Assembly: GCA_031280615.1 (NCBI GenBank)
Contig: JAITGO010000002.1
Span: 186,001 to 250,000, forward strand
Source: Desulfobulbus sp.
GTDB lineage: Bacteria; Desulfobacterota; Desulfobulbia; Desulfobulbales; Desulfobulbaceae
Length of the DNA: 64,000 nt
Direction: 5' to 3'
In this document: positions 35,638 to 43,808 of the stretch, in pieces
Numbering within the stretch: the first letter of the stretch is position 1
Layout: each line of letters opens with the position of its first letter
Made by a program: the position numbers and the translations under genes
The notes under the pieces: generated by a model
Database searches by the model: none
The model's input: the letters and a program-made list of their open reading frames with translations, nothing else
What the model was told of the DNA's origin: nothing

Positions 35638-36069
35638 CTATTTGAAAAGGTTTAGTTGCTCGATACGATGATCTTCCTGTTCTTGCTCGCGTATATACGC
35701 CCGCACAACATCTTCATTGGCGCCGACCGTTGAAACAAAATAACCTCGTGCCCAAAAATTCATCCCGCTATAGTTCTTCCTCTGGCCGATGTATGTCCGC
35801 GCTATATGGATCGCGCTCTTCCCTTTCATATAGCCTACCACCTGCGATACCGCATATTTCGGTGGTATCGAGATCAGCATATGCACATGGTCGGGCTGCA
35901 GGTGCCCTTCCAACACCCGACTCTCCTTTTGTCGAGCAAGATCGTGAAATACATCACCGAGGTTCTTCCGGAGTTGGCCGTAAAGCATTTTCCTCAGGCA
36001 TTTCGGTATCCACACTACATGGAACTTGCATTCCCATTTCGTGTGGCTTAAACATTATACGTTGTTCAT
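35638..36069 (-). pseudogene. tnpA: IS200-type transposase TnpA with nonsense codon 5
   Basis: The frame from ATG 36069 begins MNNV, then TAA at 36055-36057, then CLSHTKWECKFHVVWIPK and the remainder of a 140-residue Y1 transposase. HVHM is the HUH metal motif and YIREQEQEDH is near the C-terminus. Without the stop the length would be normal. Restart from GTG or the ATG at 36015 would lack the first beta strand, so activity is doubtful unless readthrough occurs. Confidence 0.78.
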
Positions 36070-36118
36070 GAAGCCTCCTTTCTCGTGACTTTGAGCGGTC
36101 CACGAAATCGGAGGCTTC
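36070..36118 (+). terminator. Hairpin next to the transposase start
   Basis: GAAGCCTCC at 36070-36078 pairs with GGAGGCTTC at 36110-36118, followed by TTTATTTT. In IS200 elements a hairpin at this place stops outside transcription from reading into tnpA; the same role is inferred. Confidence 0.55.
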
Positions 36119-36170
36119 TTTATTTTGCCGGAACCGTCAAACTGTTGTTGTCCCCCGGCAAAGCCGGGGG

Positions 36171-37932
36171 TTTACCCAAGGAAAATTACCTGTTTTTCCG
36201 CATCCCTCTGGTGCGCCCCCACATATTTTTCCAATGGCTGCTGCCGTGGGTGTCCTGGCTTTATACCCCTGCGGTCCTGATCCTGTGCGCGGGATTGGTG
36301 CTTTTGGGATTGATCCTGACATTCAGGCAATGGGATCTCTTCCTCGCCAGTGTGGGTGCAAGCGCTTCTCCTGCCGGAATGGTCGGCTACCTGTTGGCAC
36401 TCGCCGTGACCAAAAGCATGCACGAACTGGGACACGCCTTGACCGCGACGCGATACGGCCTCCGGGTGGCCCACATGGGCATTGCTTTTCTCGTACTTTG
36501 GCCGGTGTTGTACACCGACACCAACGAGGTGTGGCGCCTAACCGACCGGCGGCAGCGGATGCGCATCGTCGGGGCGGGCATTGCCAGCGAACTGATTTTG
36601 GGTGGCTTGGCGCTACTGGCCTGGAATCTGGCCACCGACAGCGACACTCGCCAGATTTTTTTGTTCGTGGCCACCACTGCGTGGCTCCTCTCCCTGGTGC
36701 TGAATATCAGCCCCTTCATGCGCTATGACGGCTACTTTCTGCTCTCCGACTGCCTCGACATGCCTAATCTGCACGAACGATCATCCGCACTGGCAAGAAC
36801 GATGCTCAGACGGCTGCTTCTGGGCTGGGACGAACCGTATCCCGAGCCCCTACCGCGTCGGCAGCGCATCGGCCTGATTATCTTCGCCTTTTGTACCTGG
36901 CTGTATCGGCTCGTTGTCTTCTTCGGCATCGCGGTCGCGGTCTACTATTATTTTGTGAAAATCTTGGGAATATTCCTTTTTTTCATTGAAATTTGGTGGT
37001 TTATCGCCAGGCCCATTCGACAGGAACTCGCTGTTTGGCAGGCGCGGCGCAGCGAAATTAAAATGAATCGACGTGCTGTGGGAATTGCTTTGCTCCTGGT
37101 ATGCATCGCAATGGGATTTGTGCCCTGGCAACAGCAGATTAGCGCCTGGGGATGGGCGCATCCGCAACAGACTCATGCACTATACAGCCCCCTTCCCGCC
37201 CAGTTGCTCCATCTTCCCCCTGCTGGCGCCAAAGTTGCCGAGGGAGCGCTGCTTTTCACGCTGCAGCAACCGGAAATTCGACAGGACGAGGCCTTGGCCG
37301 GCGTTGTCGCCTCCGCGTTGCAGAAACGTCTCAACGCACTGACCGGTATATCTCAAGGGGAGGAAATACGGGCCGGCCTGGAGCAGCAAAAACTGTTGCA
37401 CGATATTCGGGCCCACGGACGCCGAATCGAAGCGGAACGGTTGCTGCTCAAGGCCCCATCCTCAGGCATCGTCACGGACGTCGACCCCACCTTGGACGCA
37501 GGAGCCTGGGTTTCGTCCCGCGATCTGTTGGCCGTACTGGTCGATCCGGCCATCTGGGTAGCTGAAGTGTATGTCAACCAGCAGGATCTGGCCCGGGTGA
37601 AAACAGGGACGCGCGCGCTGTTCTATCACGAAAACGATGCGTTGTTCCCTCTGCACGGCACCGTGCTGAAGATAGATTCCGAGCGGGTGCATCAATTGCC
37701 ATTGGCCATGCTTGCCCAGCAAGGTGTCGGTGGCATAAGCGCCAACCTGGAGTCCAACGGCACACTCGTTCCACGGGAAGTGGTGTATCGCGTTCATGTT
37801 CGGCTTGACACCGCGCCCGGAGAATTAAAAATGCTGCGAGGAAAAGCGGTCCTTCTGGGGCAGGCGGAAACCTGGTTCCAGGGACTCCTCAACCCGATGG
37901 TAAGCCTGCTGGTCAGGGAAATGAATTTTTAG
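36171..37932 (+). pseudogene. N-terminally truncated M50 peptidase/HlyD-like membrane protein
   Basis: The frame continues from the IS edge with KENYLFFRIPLVRPHIF and about 580 codons. It has several transmembrane helices, the zinc motif HELGH, and the second M50 motif in NISPFMRYDGYFLLSD. A C-terminal HlyD/lipoyl-like periplasmic adaptor region follows (LLKAPSSGIVTDV and onward). Family members have ~100 more N-terminal residues. Those are absent: only 49 bp separate the IS from the preceding gene. An accidental GTG start at 36085 inside the IS could still yield protein. Confidence 0.68.
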
Positions 37933-38221
37933 CCTTTCCTCGGAAGAAGCTCCGCAAAAAGAGGCAGCAACAAAAAACCAGGAACAATGCCTCCAAAAGC
38001 ATCCCGATGATTGCCACTCTTTTCCACGCGCTGTCCGTAGGTTACTCAGGAAGAAAATTTGATATTCCTTGGGGTTGGGGACCGATATCGATCGAGCAGG
38101 GTTACCGGAATAATCGGGGACAACCAGAGCAAGAAATTTGTCTGTCGGCAACGAGCCGCCTGACTCAGTCATGTGTCCACGATTGCGGCCCGACCTCATC
38201 ACTCGGAAACCAAAACAGAAA
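37933..38221. other. Chromosomal flank without a gene
   Basis: The 290 bp between the M50 remnant and the tRNA terminator shows no codon-biased frame or recognisable motif on either strand. Confidence 0.5.
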
Positions 38222-38254
38222 AAGGCTAACAAGCTGAATTCGCTCGTTAGCCTT
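38222..38254 (-). terminator. Intrinsic terminator of tRNA-Arg
   Basis: AAGGCTAAC at 38222-38230 and GTTAGCCTT at 38246-38254 form a 9-bp stem, followed on the minus strand by a T-rich run. It lies just after the tRNA 3' end, as expected for the original tRNA transcription unit. Confidence 0.75.
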
Positions 38255-38264
38255 CTCAAGTATT

Positions 38265-38312
38265 TGGTGCTCCAGAGAGGATTCGAACCTCCGGCACCAG
38301 GATTAGGAATCC
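38265..38312 (-). other. Attachment site: 3' fragment of tRNA-Arg(CCT)
   Basis: Reading the minus strand, the 48 bp run from the anticodon loop (GGATTCCTAATCC, anticodon CCT) through the T arm (GGAGG-TTCGAAT-CCTCT) to the acceptor CTGGAGC-A-CCA. The 5' half of a tRNA is missing; AT-rich unrelated DNA abuts at 38313. This is the duplicate left when an integrase inserts at a tRNA 3' end. The orientation places the element to the right and the intact tRNA beyond the window. Confidence 0.82.
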
Positions 38313-38467
38313 ATTTTTATACATAGGCTAACCGTTTATTATAAAATAATATATCTGTTAAAAATAGACAATCTGTTCCTTTTTTGTTCCACCTAGACTT
38401 TTTTCGAAAAATGTGTTCGTTCAGAGGCGTCTCTTCTTTTGCCATGTTGGCACTTCTTCTTTACACA

Positions 38468-39025
38468 TTATTTCGAAACCGATCGCCTCTCTTTTGAAAT
38501 GTTCTTTTTTGACATCTGAGCAACCTTCTTCACGGAAGCATATTCTTTCTCCACCAACTCCAGCCGCCGCTCTATCTCCTCCAATCGATCCTCGATCTTT
38601 CTATTCTTCCTGCCCGTCATAATCGCTTGATGAACGGTATCAATCAGGCTGGAAAGTGTCTGACCATAATCTGTTCCTGATTCGAGTATCTCTCGGACTT
38701 GTTCGATCTTGCTTGAGATACCGTTTCCAGAATTGTTTTCAATTTCGACTTCGCTCACTTCGGCGCCCTTCCCCTCTTCCCTCTTGATCAATCCCTCCTG
38801 AACTCGGCGGCCGAAAGCCAACATTTCCTCATACAACATACCAAAGTGATCGGCAATTTTTAGCCGGATCTCCTCGGCCGCCGGCTTTCTCCCCTTGATC
38901 ACCGCATTGAGATAGCCCCGGTCAATGTTCAGGGCCAGGGCAAGACGCACCTGTGCGCCTCTTCCCTCTTGTTGGAGCAAGAAATTTAAGGCGGCCCGGA
39001 ACTGCTCAGCGATTGGGTTATTCAT
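38468..39025 (-). CDS. XRE-family repressor with coiled-coil tail
   Basis: A 185-residue protein. The helix-turn-helix lies at about 24-60 (AQVRLALALNIDRGYLNAVI) and a charged coiled coil at about 130-175 (IEDRLEEIERRLELVEKEY). The start at 39025 gives MNNPIAEQF. A GAGCA-N2-TGCTC dyad lies 14-25 bp upstream, so autoregulation is likely. As the first gene inside the element, it is a good candidate for the master repressor of conjugation. Confidence 0.78.
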   Translation of the reverse strand: MNNPIAEQFRAALNFLLQQEGRGAQVRLALALNIDRGYLNAVIKGRKPAAEEIRLKIADHFGMLYEEMLAFGRRVQEGLIKREEGKGAEVSEVEIENNSGNGISSKIEQVREILESGTDYGQTLSSLIDTVHQAIMTGRKNRKIEDRLEEIERRLELVEKEYASVKKVAQMSKKNISKERRSVSK

Positions 39026-39038
39026 GTCGCAAACGATA

Positions 39039-39050
39039 GAGCATTTGCTC
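39039..39050. promoter_or_regulatory. Operator-like dyad GAGCATTTGCTC
   Basis: A GAGCA-TT-TGCTC palindrome directly upstream of the XRE gene. The same half-sites recur at 39774-39806 ahead of the Cro-like gene. The shared motif suggests a common regulator. Confidence 0.6.
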
Positions 39051-39203
39051 AATAATTAAAAGCCAAGAATGCATCTGGGGCGAAAGTGTGAGGGGGTTGC
39101 AAAATCTTCGGTATTGGCATTTGGTTGAACTCTCATGGCGCGAGCTTCATTTTGCTCGTTTTTTTGAACCCATAGCGCAATCGCGTTTAAGGAAACCGTT
39201 GCC

Positions 39204-39692
39204 ATGAAATCCTTCTGCTGCAATGCTTGTCATCGAATTCAACCAGTCAATCCAAGGAACCCCAACCAAAAATACTGCAACCGTGCTGACTGCCAACGGG
39301 CCAGAAAAAGAGAATGGCAGCGAAAAAAAAGAGCCTCTGATCCAGATTACCGTCAAAACCAGAACGATTGTCAGAAACGATGGCGGGAACAACAACCCCA
39401 TTACTGGCGAGAATACCGAAAAAAGAAACAACGCTCACCACCGCCACCTGATCCACCCACTGCAAAGATGGACGGGTCAACCGCATATTTCTTCGTCCTT
39501 CCAGGGAAATGCATACCTATCTCTGTTCCAGGAAGAAATGTCAAGATGGACGCGATCCAGGCAACAATCATCCCTGTTCCGCACAGTTACGACCCTGCAA
39601 AAGACGACATCATAGGCAAGTTCGCCGCATTGGCCTACGATCTCGCCAAGGATAGCGACCCGGCTCGAACCCCACTCCGCTGCTCCTCATAG
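39204..39692 (+). CDS. Cysteine-rich zinc-finger-like protein
   Basis: A 162-residue protein. The first 70 residues form a metal-binding, basic module: CCNACHR, then YCNRADCQRARKREWQRKK, then repeated DPDYRQNQ and RWREQQPHYWREY. Proteins with this module are common hypotheticals on mobile DNA of environmental bacteria. The C-terminal half is unlike anything I recognise. The ATG at 39204 is used. Confidence 0.7.
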   Translation: MKSFCCNACHRIQPVNPRNPNQKYCNRADCQRARKREWQRKKRASDPDYRQNQNDCQKRWREQQPHYWREYRKKKQRSPPPPDPPTAKMDGSTAYFFVLPGKCIPISVPGRNVKMDAIQATIIPVPHSYDPAKDDIIGKFAALAYDLAKDSDPARTPLRCSS

Positions 39693-39773
39693 TCACATTA
39701 TTTTCACACCTGCAACCAACACTGTCGCCGTCTCGACTGGGGCGATGATGGTGCGGAAACACGGTGAAATAAA

Positions 39774-39806
39774 TGAGCACCTGCTCATTTATTGAGCAAT
39801 TGCTAA
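39774..39806. promoter_or_regulatory. Tandem operator-like dyads
   Basis: TGAGCACCTGCTCA (39774-39787) and TTGAGCAATTGCTAA (39792-39806) repeat the GAGCA-N2-TGCTC element found at 39039. A TATATT at 39826-39831 could be the -10 of the promoter for the gene at 39882, so a bound repressor would block it. Confidence 0.6.
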
Positions 39807-39881
39807 TTTTATTGAATAAAAACAGTATATTATCGGCTTTTTTTCTTGACGGCACCCATTTTTTCATCCAAATAGTTGACC

Positions 39882-40118
39882 ATGAGCGCAACGAACGAGC
39901 GGATCACCCAAAAGCAGATCGCCCTGGAGGCGGAAATCTCGCCCGACTTCCTCAGTCAAATCCTCCACGGCCGACGGCCCTGTCCGAAAGCGGTGGCGGT
40001 TCGCCTCGAAATGGTCACCGGCATCAGCAAGGTGATCTGGGTTTGGGGAAGTCCTTCGGAAATGCGGACGGCACTCGAACTATTCATGATCCGACAGGGA
40101 GGGCAGCATGGATATTGA
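39882..40118 (+). CDS. Small Cro-like HTH protein
   Basis: A 78-residue protein with an HTH at about 8-35 (TQKQIALEAEISPDFLSQIL). Together with the XRE protein at 38468 and the shared operators it looks like a phage-style bistable switch. ATG 39882 is chosen over TTG 39876. It overlaps the next gene by 11 bp. Confidence 0.7.
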   Translation: MSATNERITQKQIALEAEISPDFLSQILHGRRPCPKAVAVRLEMVTGISKVIWVWGSPSEMRTALELFMIRQGGQHGY

Positions 40119-40425
40119 AGCCAGGCTTGCCGCCATTGAAGAGAAGCAAAATCGGATTCTCGCTCTGCTTGCCAACAAAGAGGCAACGATTGGGAAGACC
40201 ATGACCTTGAAAGAGGCCGCCGGATATGCCGGCTACTCCCCGGACCATTTCAGAAGACTGGCGGTCGAACAACATTTGATCCCATTTGCCAGGCCATCAG
40301 GGCAGCAGAACGGCAAGATCCTGTTTCGCAAGGCCGACCTGGACCGGTTTCTGGGTGAGGCCAAGGATGAGCAACCGAAGCAACCCGGCCGTAGGCGAAA
40401 ATCAAAGAACATACGGATCTGGTAG
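40108..40425 (+). CDS. Excisionase-like helix-turn-helix protein
   Basis: A 105-residue protein with a winged HTH_17/MerR-like domain at about 32-80 (LKEAAGYAGYSPDHFRRLA, then ILFRKADLDRFL) and a basic tail. Such proteins act as excisionases or regulators on integrative elements. It precedes the replication initiator gene by six bases. Confidence 0.68.
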   Translation: MDIEARLAAIEEKQNRILALLANKEATIGKTMTLKEAAGYAGYSPDHFRRLAVEQHLIPFARPSGQQNGKILFRKADLDRFLGEAKDEQPKQPGRRRKSKNIRIW

Positions 40426-40431
40426 ATCACA

Positions 40432-41280
40432 TTGGAGCAGGAAAACGAGAAGTGCAACTTTCTAAGACGGCTCCCCCCGGAACTACAAAAGAGAATCCTG
40501 GCCCTGAATGTGAATCCGCCGATTCCGACCTGGCCGGATCAGAAACGGGGCATTCCCAACCTCTGCCTGCGGTCCGCCTTATTCGGGGTTATCCAGAGGG
40601 GGCGGCGGAAAGCCGTTAAAAGAGAGTCCATCGCCGCAGTCAATGGCCTGAACATCCACTATACCGGTTGGCGATTGGATCAGGGCGATTTTGATGTGTT
40701 GGCCCACTCCCTCCATCTTGCTTCCCATCAGTCGACCGGGCAGTACGTCCAGTTCACGGCCAAGGGATTCCTCAAGGGCATAGGCCGCAGCCATGGCAAG
40801 TCCGGCCGCGAATGGCTCAAGGACTCACTGCGGCGATTGACCGCCTCAGCCGTGGAGATCCGCCTGGAGGTGCAAAGCCATTTTGGCCGAGAAGCCTTCT
40901 CCTATACCGGCTCGTTGCTGGACGAATTTTACTACACCGAGGAAGACCAGACCTATTTCCTCAAGTTCAACGCCAAACTGGCCACCCTGTTCGATGCAGG
41001 ATGGACCCAGTTGCAATGGCAGCAACGGCTCGCCTTGAGAACGGACCTGGCCAAGTGGCTCCATGGCTTCTATGCGAGCCACCGGTTGCCCTACCCGATG
41101 AAGGTCAGCACCCTCCAGCAACTCTGCGGTTCAGACTGCGGCAGGTTGTCCGATTACCGCAGCAAGCTCCGCTTAGCCCTCGACGAACTGGTTAAAGCCG
41201 AGATCCTTGCCTCCTGGAGCATTGACCAGGAAGACAAGGTGCATGTCCAAAAATCCGACCTCAAAGTACCACAATCTTGA
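40432..41280 (+). CDS. trfA: TrfA-like plasmid replication initiator
   Basis: A 282-residue protein resembling TrfA of IncP plasmids: NLCLRSALFGVI near residue 40, the central FTAKGFLKGIG and the winged-helix C-terminus (LRTDLAKWLHGFY, LQQLCGSDCGRLSDYRSKL). It should bind the iterons that begin six bases after its stop and open the origin. The start is TTG at 40432. Presence on an integrated element suggests that the excised circle can replicate. Confidence 0.8.
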   Translation: MEQENEKCNFLRRLPPELQKRILALNVNPPIPTWPDQKRGIPNLCLRSALFGVIQRGRRKAVKRESIAAVNGLNIHYTGWRLDQGDFDVLAHSLHLASHQSTGQYVQFTAKGFLKGIGRSHGKSGREWLKDSLRRLTASAVEIRLEVQSHFGREAFSYTGSLLDEFYYTEEDQTYFLKFNAKLATLFDAGWTQLQWQQRLALRTDLAKWLHGFYASHRLPYPMKVSTLQQLCGSDCGRLSDYRSKLRLALDELVKAEILASWSIDQEDKVHVQKSDLKVPQS

Positions 41281-41285
41281 TTCAG

Positions 41286-41445
41286 GGGGTGGGCATAGCG
41301 GTCGTAAGGGGTGGGCATAGCGGTCGCAAGGGGTGGGCATAGCAGTCGTAAAGGGTGGGCATAGCGGTCGTAAAGGGTGGGCATAGCGGTCGCAGAGGGG
41401 TGGGCATAGCGGTCGTAAGGGGGTGGGCATAGCGGTCGTAAAATC
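41286..41445 (+). repeat. Seven direct iterons (origin of replication)
   Basis: Seven copies of a GGGTGGGCATAGCGGTCGTA-type unit begin at about 41289, 41311, 41333, 41355, 41377, 41400 and 41423 (first base of GTGGGCATAGC). Spacing is 22, 22, 22, 22, 23 and 23 bp, close to two helical turns, so bound initiator molecules would lie on one face. They follow the trfA-like gene directly. Confidence 0.88.
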
Positions 41446-41507
41446 GATTACGCGAATCCTCGGCGATGCCCAGAAAAACAGGCTCTGCCGGCGGTCGCGC
41501 AAAATGC

Positions 41508-41540
41508 CTAATCTTTTTTAATCTCTTTTTAATCTTAAAA
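41508..41540. other. AT-rich triple repeat, candidate DNA unwinding element
   Basis: Three tandem AATCT-containing units (AATCTTTTTT, AATCTCTTTTT, AATCTTAAAA) form a strongly AT-rich tract ~65 bp from the last iteron. This is the usual arrangement of a strand-opening region beside iterons. Confidence 0.62.
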
Positions 41541-41567
41541 GAAGGGCGGACCAACTCCACAATCACC

Positions 41568-42563
41568 ATGACAGCACCGAGCGCCATCCACATCACCTCC
41601 AGCCAGCTCACCTGGCTTGCCGCCACGCAATGGGTCCACGCCCATACCCATGTGGTCCGTTGGGAGGCTACCCCTTTTGTTCCCTACATGGCCGGGGATG
41701 ACGACGATTTGTTCCAGGAGGCCACCATAGCTGCTTTCAAGGCACTGGTGGAGGTTCAGAACCAAGACCCTCAGCGGTTGATCACCTATTTTCGGACCAT
41801 CTTTAGAACGCAGTGCCTGAAGATGGCCATTGGTCTCCGACCAGCACATTTTTCCTACGAGTACCTGGCCTGCACTGCTTCTCGGGAAGAGGAGGAATAC
41901 CTTCCTGAACCGCAACCCGAGGAGATTATGGCAGCCATGCAACGGGTCGAGGATCGGGACCGGCAGATTTGCCGGTGGATCCTCCAGCAACCGTTCCCGG
42001 TCTCCACCGAAGAGACGGCTTACCACTTCAACCTCAGCCGGCGCCAGGTCTGTCGAATCCTTCAGAGCGCCACTGACCACATCATTCAACAACAACGAAA
42101 AATGCAGCCCAAACTACCGACCATCACCGAGTTTTCCCGCAAATCACCTCTTCCCCGGAAAATCCTCCTGCTCCTTAAGCGCAAGGAGATCATCCAGGAT
42201 CCCCTGACGCAGGAGAACCAGATCGGCCTGCGTGTATTGGAACAGGTCTGGGGGGACAGGAATGTGCTTCGGCCGCAGATCTCCCGGATGTCCCGTCTCG
42301 CCCGAGAGAAGTTCATCCGGACCGTGGCCTTGAGTAGCAAATGGGAACGCTATGCCTATTCCCGCTACTTCAACCAGGAGCCGGGAAGTCGTCTTTCTCT
42401 CCAGCAGGTCATTGAAGAAATCCAGGCCACCTTCCGGTTTGAGCTGACCAAAAAACAGATCAGCCGGATCCGCAATATTCGCTCCAAAGCCCAGGTCGCC
42501 CGCTACCGAGACATGAAGAAAAAGGCCCGGGAGATTTCTTACATCGCGCAAACTAAGAAGTAA
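41568..42563 (+). CDS. Sigma-70-like DNA-binding protein
   Basis: A 331-residue protein. Residues ~35-85 (DDDDLFQEATIAAFKALVEV, then LITYFRTIFRTQCLK) resemble sigma region 2. A helix-turn-helix at ~155-185 (TEETAYHFNLSRRQVCRIL) resembles region 4. A further 150 basic residues end with RNIRSKAQVARYRDMKKKA. The ATG at 41568 is preferred because the upstream frame crosses the origin. It could be an alternative sigma factor or activator that switches on the tra operon beginning at 42631. No family is certain. Confidence 0.55.
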   Translation: MTAPSAIHITSSQLTWLAATQWVHAHTHVVRWEATPFVPYMAGDDDDLFQEATIAAFKALVEVQNQDPQRLITYFRTIFRTQCLKMAIGLRPAHFSYEYLACTASREEEEYLPEPQPEEIMAAMQRVEDRDRQICRWILQQPFPVSTEETAYHFNLSRRQVCRILQSATDHIIQQQRKMQPKLPTITEFSRKSPLPRKILLLLKRKEIIQDPLTQENQIGLRVLEQVWGDRNVLRPQISRMSRLAREKFIRTVALSSKWERYAYSRYFNQEPGSRLSLQQVIEEIQATFRFELTKKQISRIRNIRSKAQVARYRDMKKKAREISYIAQTKK

Positions 42564-42630
42564 GAAACATCGTTTCTTGATGATGACAAAACCGACTTCA
42601 ACGACCCGAAAAAGAGAGCACAAGAAAATC

Positions 42631-43152
42631 ATGAACGCACACCTGATTCCCATCCTGATAACCGTTCTGATCCTGAGCGTCTCGCCGCTCATGGCCAGGG
42701 AGATTCGCCAGGAACGCTTCTCCCTGCTGAGCGAGATTGTGCAGGTGACGGACCGGGAGACCTTCGTCCTCACCAGCACACCCAATCACCACCAGCCAGC
42801 CTGCAAGGATAGGACCGGAGAGGTCACGGATGGTTGTGAGCTTCCGGTGGTGCATTTCCAACTTGGCAGCGCTGAGCTGTTGAAGACCGAGCAAGATGCC
42901 ATGCTGGCCGTCCTGGCCCACTGCGCTATCGCTCCGGGAACCGGGATCACAGTCACCGGCCACACCTGCTCGCTGGGGACGGAAGAGCGCAACCGTATCC
43001 TCTCCCGAGAGCGGGCAGAGCAGGTGGCAGCGCTGCTTCGCTCCCATGGCTACACCGTCTCCGAAGTAACGGCCATGGGCTCGCTGCAACCCATACCTGG
43101 AACTGAATTGGCCAGCAACCGGCGAGTCGAACTCGTCTTTATCCAGCCATAA
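42631..43152 (+). CDS. OmpA-family periplasmic protein
   Basis: A 173-residue protein with a signal peptide (MNAHLIPILITVLILSVSPLMA) and a C-terminal OmpA/MotB-like peptidoglycan-binding domain (VVHFQLGSAEL, ITVTGHTCSLGTEERN, LSRERAEQVAALL, SNRRVELVF). It is first in the tra operon and probably anchors the secretion complex to the cell wall. The ATG at 42631 is selected to start the signal peptide. Confidence 0.78.
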   Translation: MNAHLIPILITVLILSVSPLMAREIRQERFSLLSEIVQVTDRETFVLTSTPNHHQPACKDRTGEVTDGCELPVVHFQLGSAELLKTEQDAMLAVLAHCAIAPGTGITVTGHTCSLGTEERNRILSRERAEQVAALLRSHGYTVSEVTAMGSLQPIPGTELASNRRVELVFIQP

Positions 43153-43198
43153 CCTGCCAGAACGGCAGATATTTCAAAAAATCTCTTTAGAGGAGACC

Positions 43199-43525
43199 AT
43201 GATGAACCGACTGCACCGCTTCCGTAAACCTTTGCACATGGCAACCTGGATGGCCGCTGTGCTGCTTTCCCTGATGAAGGCGGGCAACGCCTTGGCCATG
43301 ACCGTACCGGCAACAGGCTCCTTTGCCTATGACCTCTACGATATCGGCGTCAACCAGATCCTGCTTGGCCCGGTGGGTTTCACCGGTGGAGTGGCCTGCA
43401 TGTGCGTGGCCGCGATCCTCGCCATCCGGCAGATGATCCTGCCGGCGGCTGGTGTGGTGTTGGGCGGAGCCTTTCTGCTCCGGGCCAACACCGTGGTCGA
43501 GACCATCGGCGCTTTGATCTGTTGA
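43199..43525 (+). CDS. traA: TraA-like conjugative pilin
   Basis: A 108-residue protein with a long leader (about 1-33, ending NALA) and two hydrophobic helices in the mature part (about 52-75 and 78-92), as in F-type pilins. AGGAG lies just upstream of the ATG at 43199. It should be processed and assembled into the sex pilus. The following gene order (traL, E, K, B, V, C) supports this. Confidence 0.75.
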   Translation: MMNRLHRFRKPLHMATWMAAVLLSLMKAGNALAMTVPATGSFAYDLYDIGVNQILLGPVGFTGGVACMCVAAILAIRQMILPAAGVVLGGAFLLRANTVVETIGALIC

Positions 43526-43532
43526 GGGGAAC

Positions 43533-43808
43533 ATGGCCGGCTCATCCCGCAAATTCCCCCAGTATCTGTCCCGACCCTTCCAGGTGTTGTGGTTTGAGGT
43601 CGATGAGCTGGCCATTTTTCTCTTTACCCTCACGGCAGCCCTGATCTACGGCGGCCTGACCTGGCTTGTCTTTGTCGGCGTCCAATACAGCTACATCCGG
43701 ACCAAGCGGAGCAAACCCCGGGGATTTCTCAAGCACCTGCTCTATGCCTGTGCCTTGCTGCAGATGAAAAACTATCCCGGTTACTTTGAACAGGAGTTCC
43801 ACGAGTGA
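43533..43808 (+). CDS. traL: TraL, pilus assembly protein
   Basis: A 91-residue inner-membrane protein with two hydrophobic segments around residues 26-55 and a conserved-looking YLSRPFQVLWFEVDELAIF start. TraL is the VirB3-like component of F-type secretion systems. The stop overlaps the TraE start (GTGA). Confidence 0.85.
   Translation: MAGSSRKFPQYLSRPFQVLWFEVDELAIFLFTLTAALIYGGLTWLVFVGVQYSYIRTKRSKPRGFLKHLLYACALLQMKNYPGYFEQEFHE

Larger units (their letters stand above)
35551..36170 (-). mobile_element. IS200/IS605-family insertion sequence
   Basis: The element carries a Y1/HUH transposase gene and is bounded by similar imperfect palindromes: CCACCGGCAAAGCCGGTGG at 35551-35569 and CCCCCGGCAAAGCCGGGGG at 36152-36170. 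These are the subterminal hairpins that single-strand transposases recognise. Extra hairpins lie at 35585-35599 and 35618-35635. Exact cleavage sites may be a few bases outside. No tnpB is present. Confidence 0.8.

Noticed and set aside
35638..36069. Active transposase
   Set aside because: Codon 5 is TAA in the only frame with a proper start; treated as disrupted.
37825..38259. Possible minus-strand gene of 144 codons
   Set aside because: It crosses the end of the M50 remnant and the tRNA terminator and has no family features.
38265..38360. Complete tRNA gene
   Set aside because: Only the anticodon loop to the CCA end is present; the D arm and 5' acceptor strand are missing and replaced by AT-rich DNA.
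41286..41445. CRISPR-like direct repeats
   Set aside because: Units are 22-23 bp in immediate tandem with no unique spacers and no cas genes; they follow a replication initiator gene and are iterons.
41466..41567. Longer start for the sigma-like protein
   Set aside because: The added residues would be encoded by the AT-rich origin repeats.
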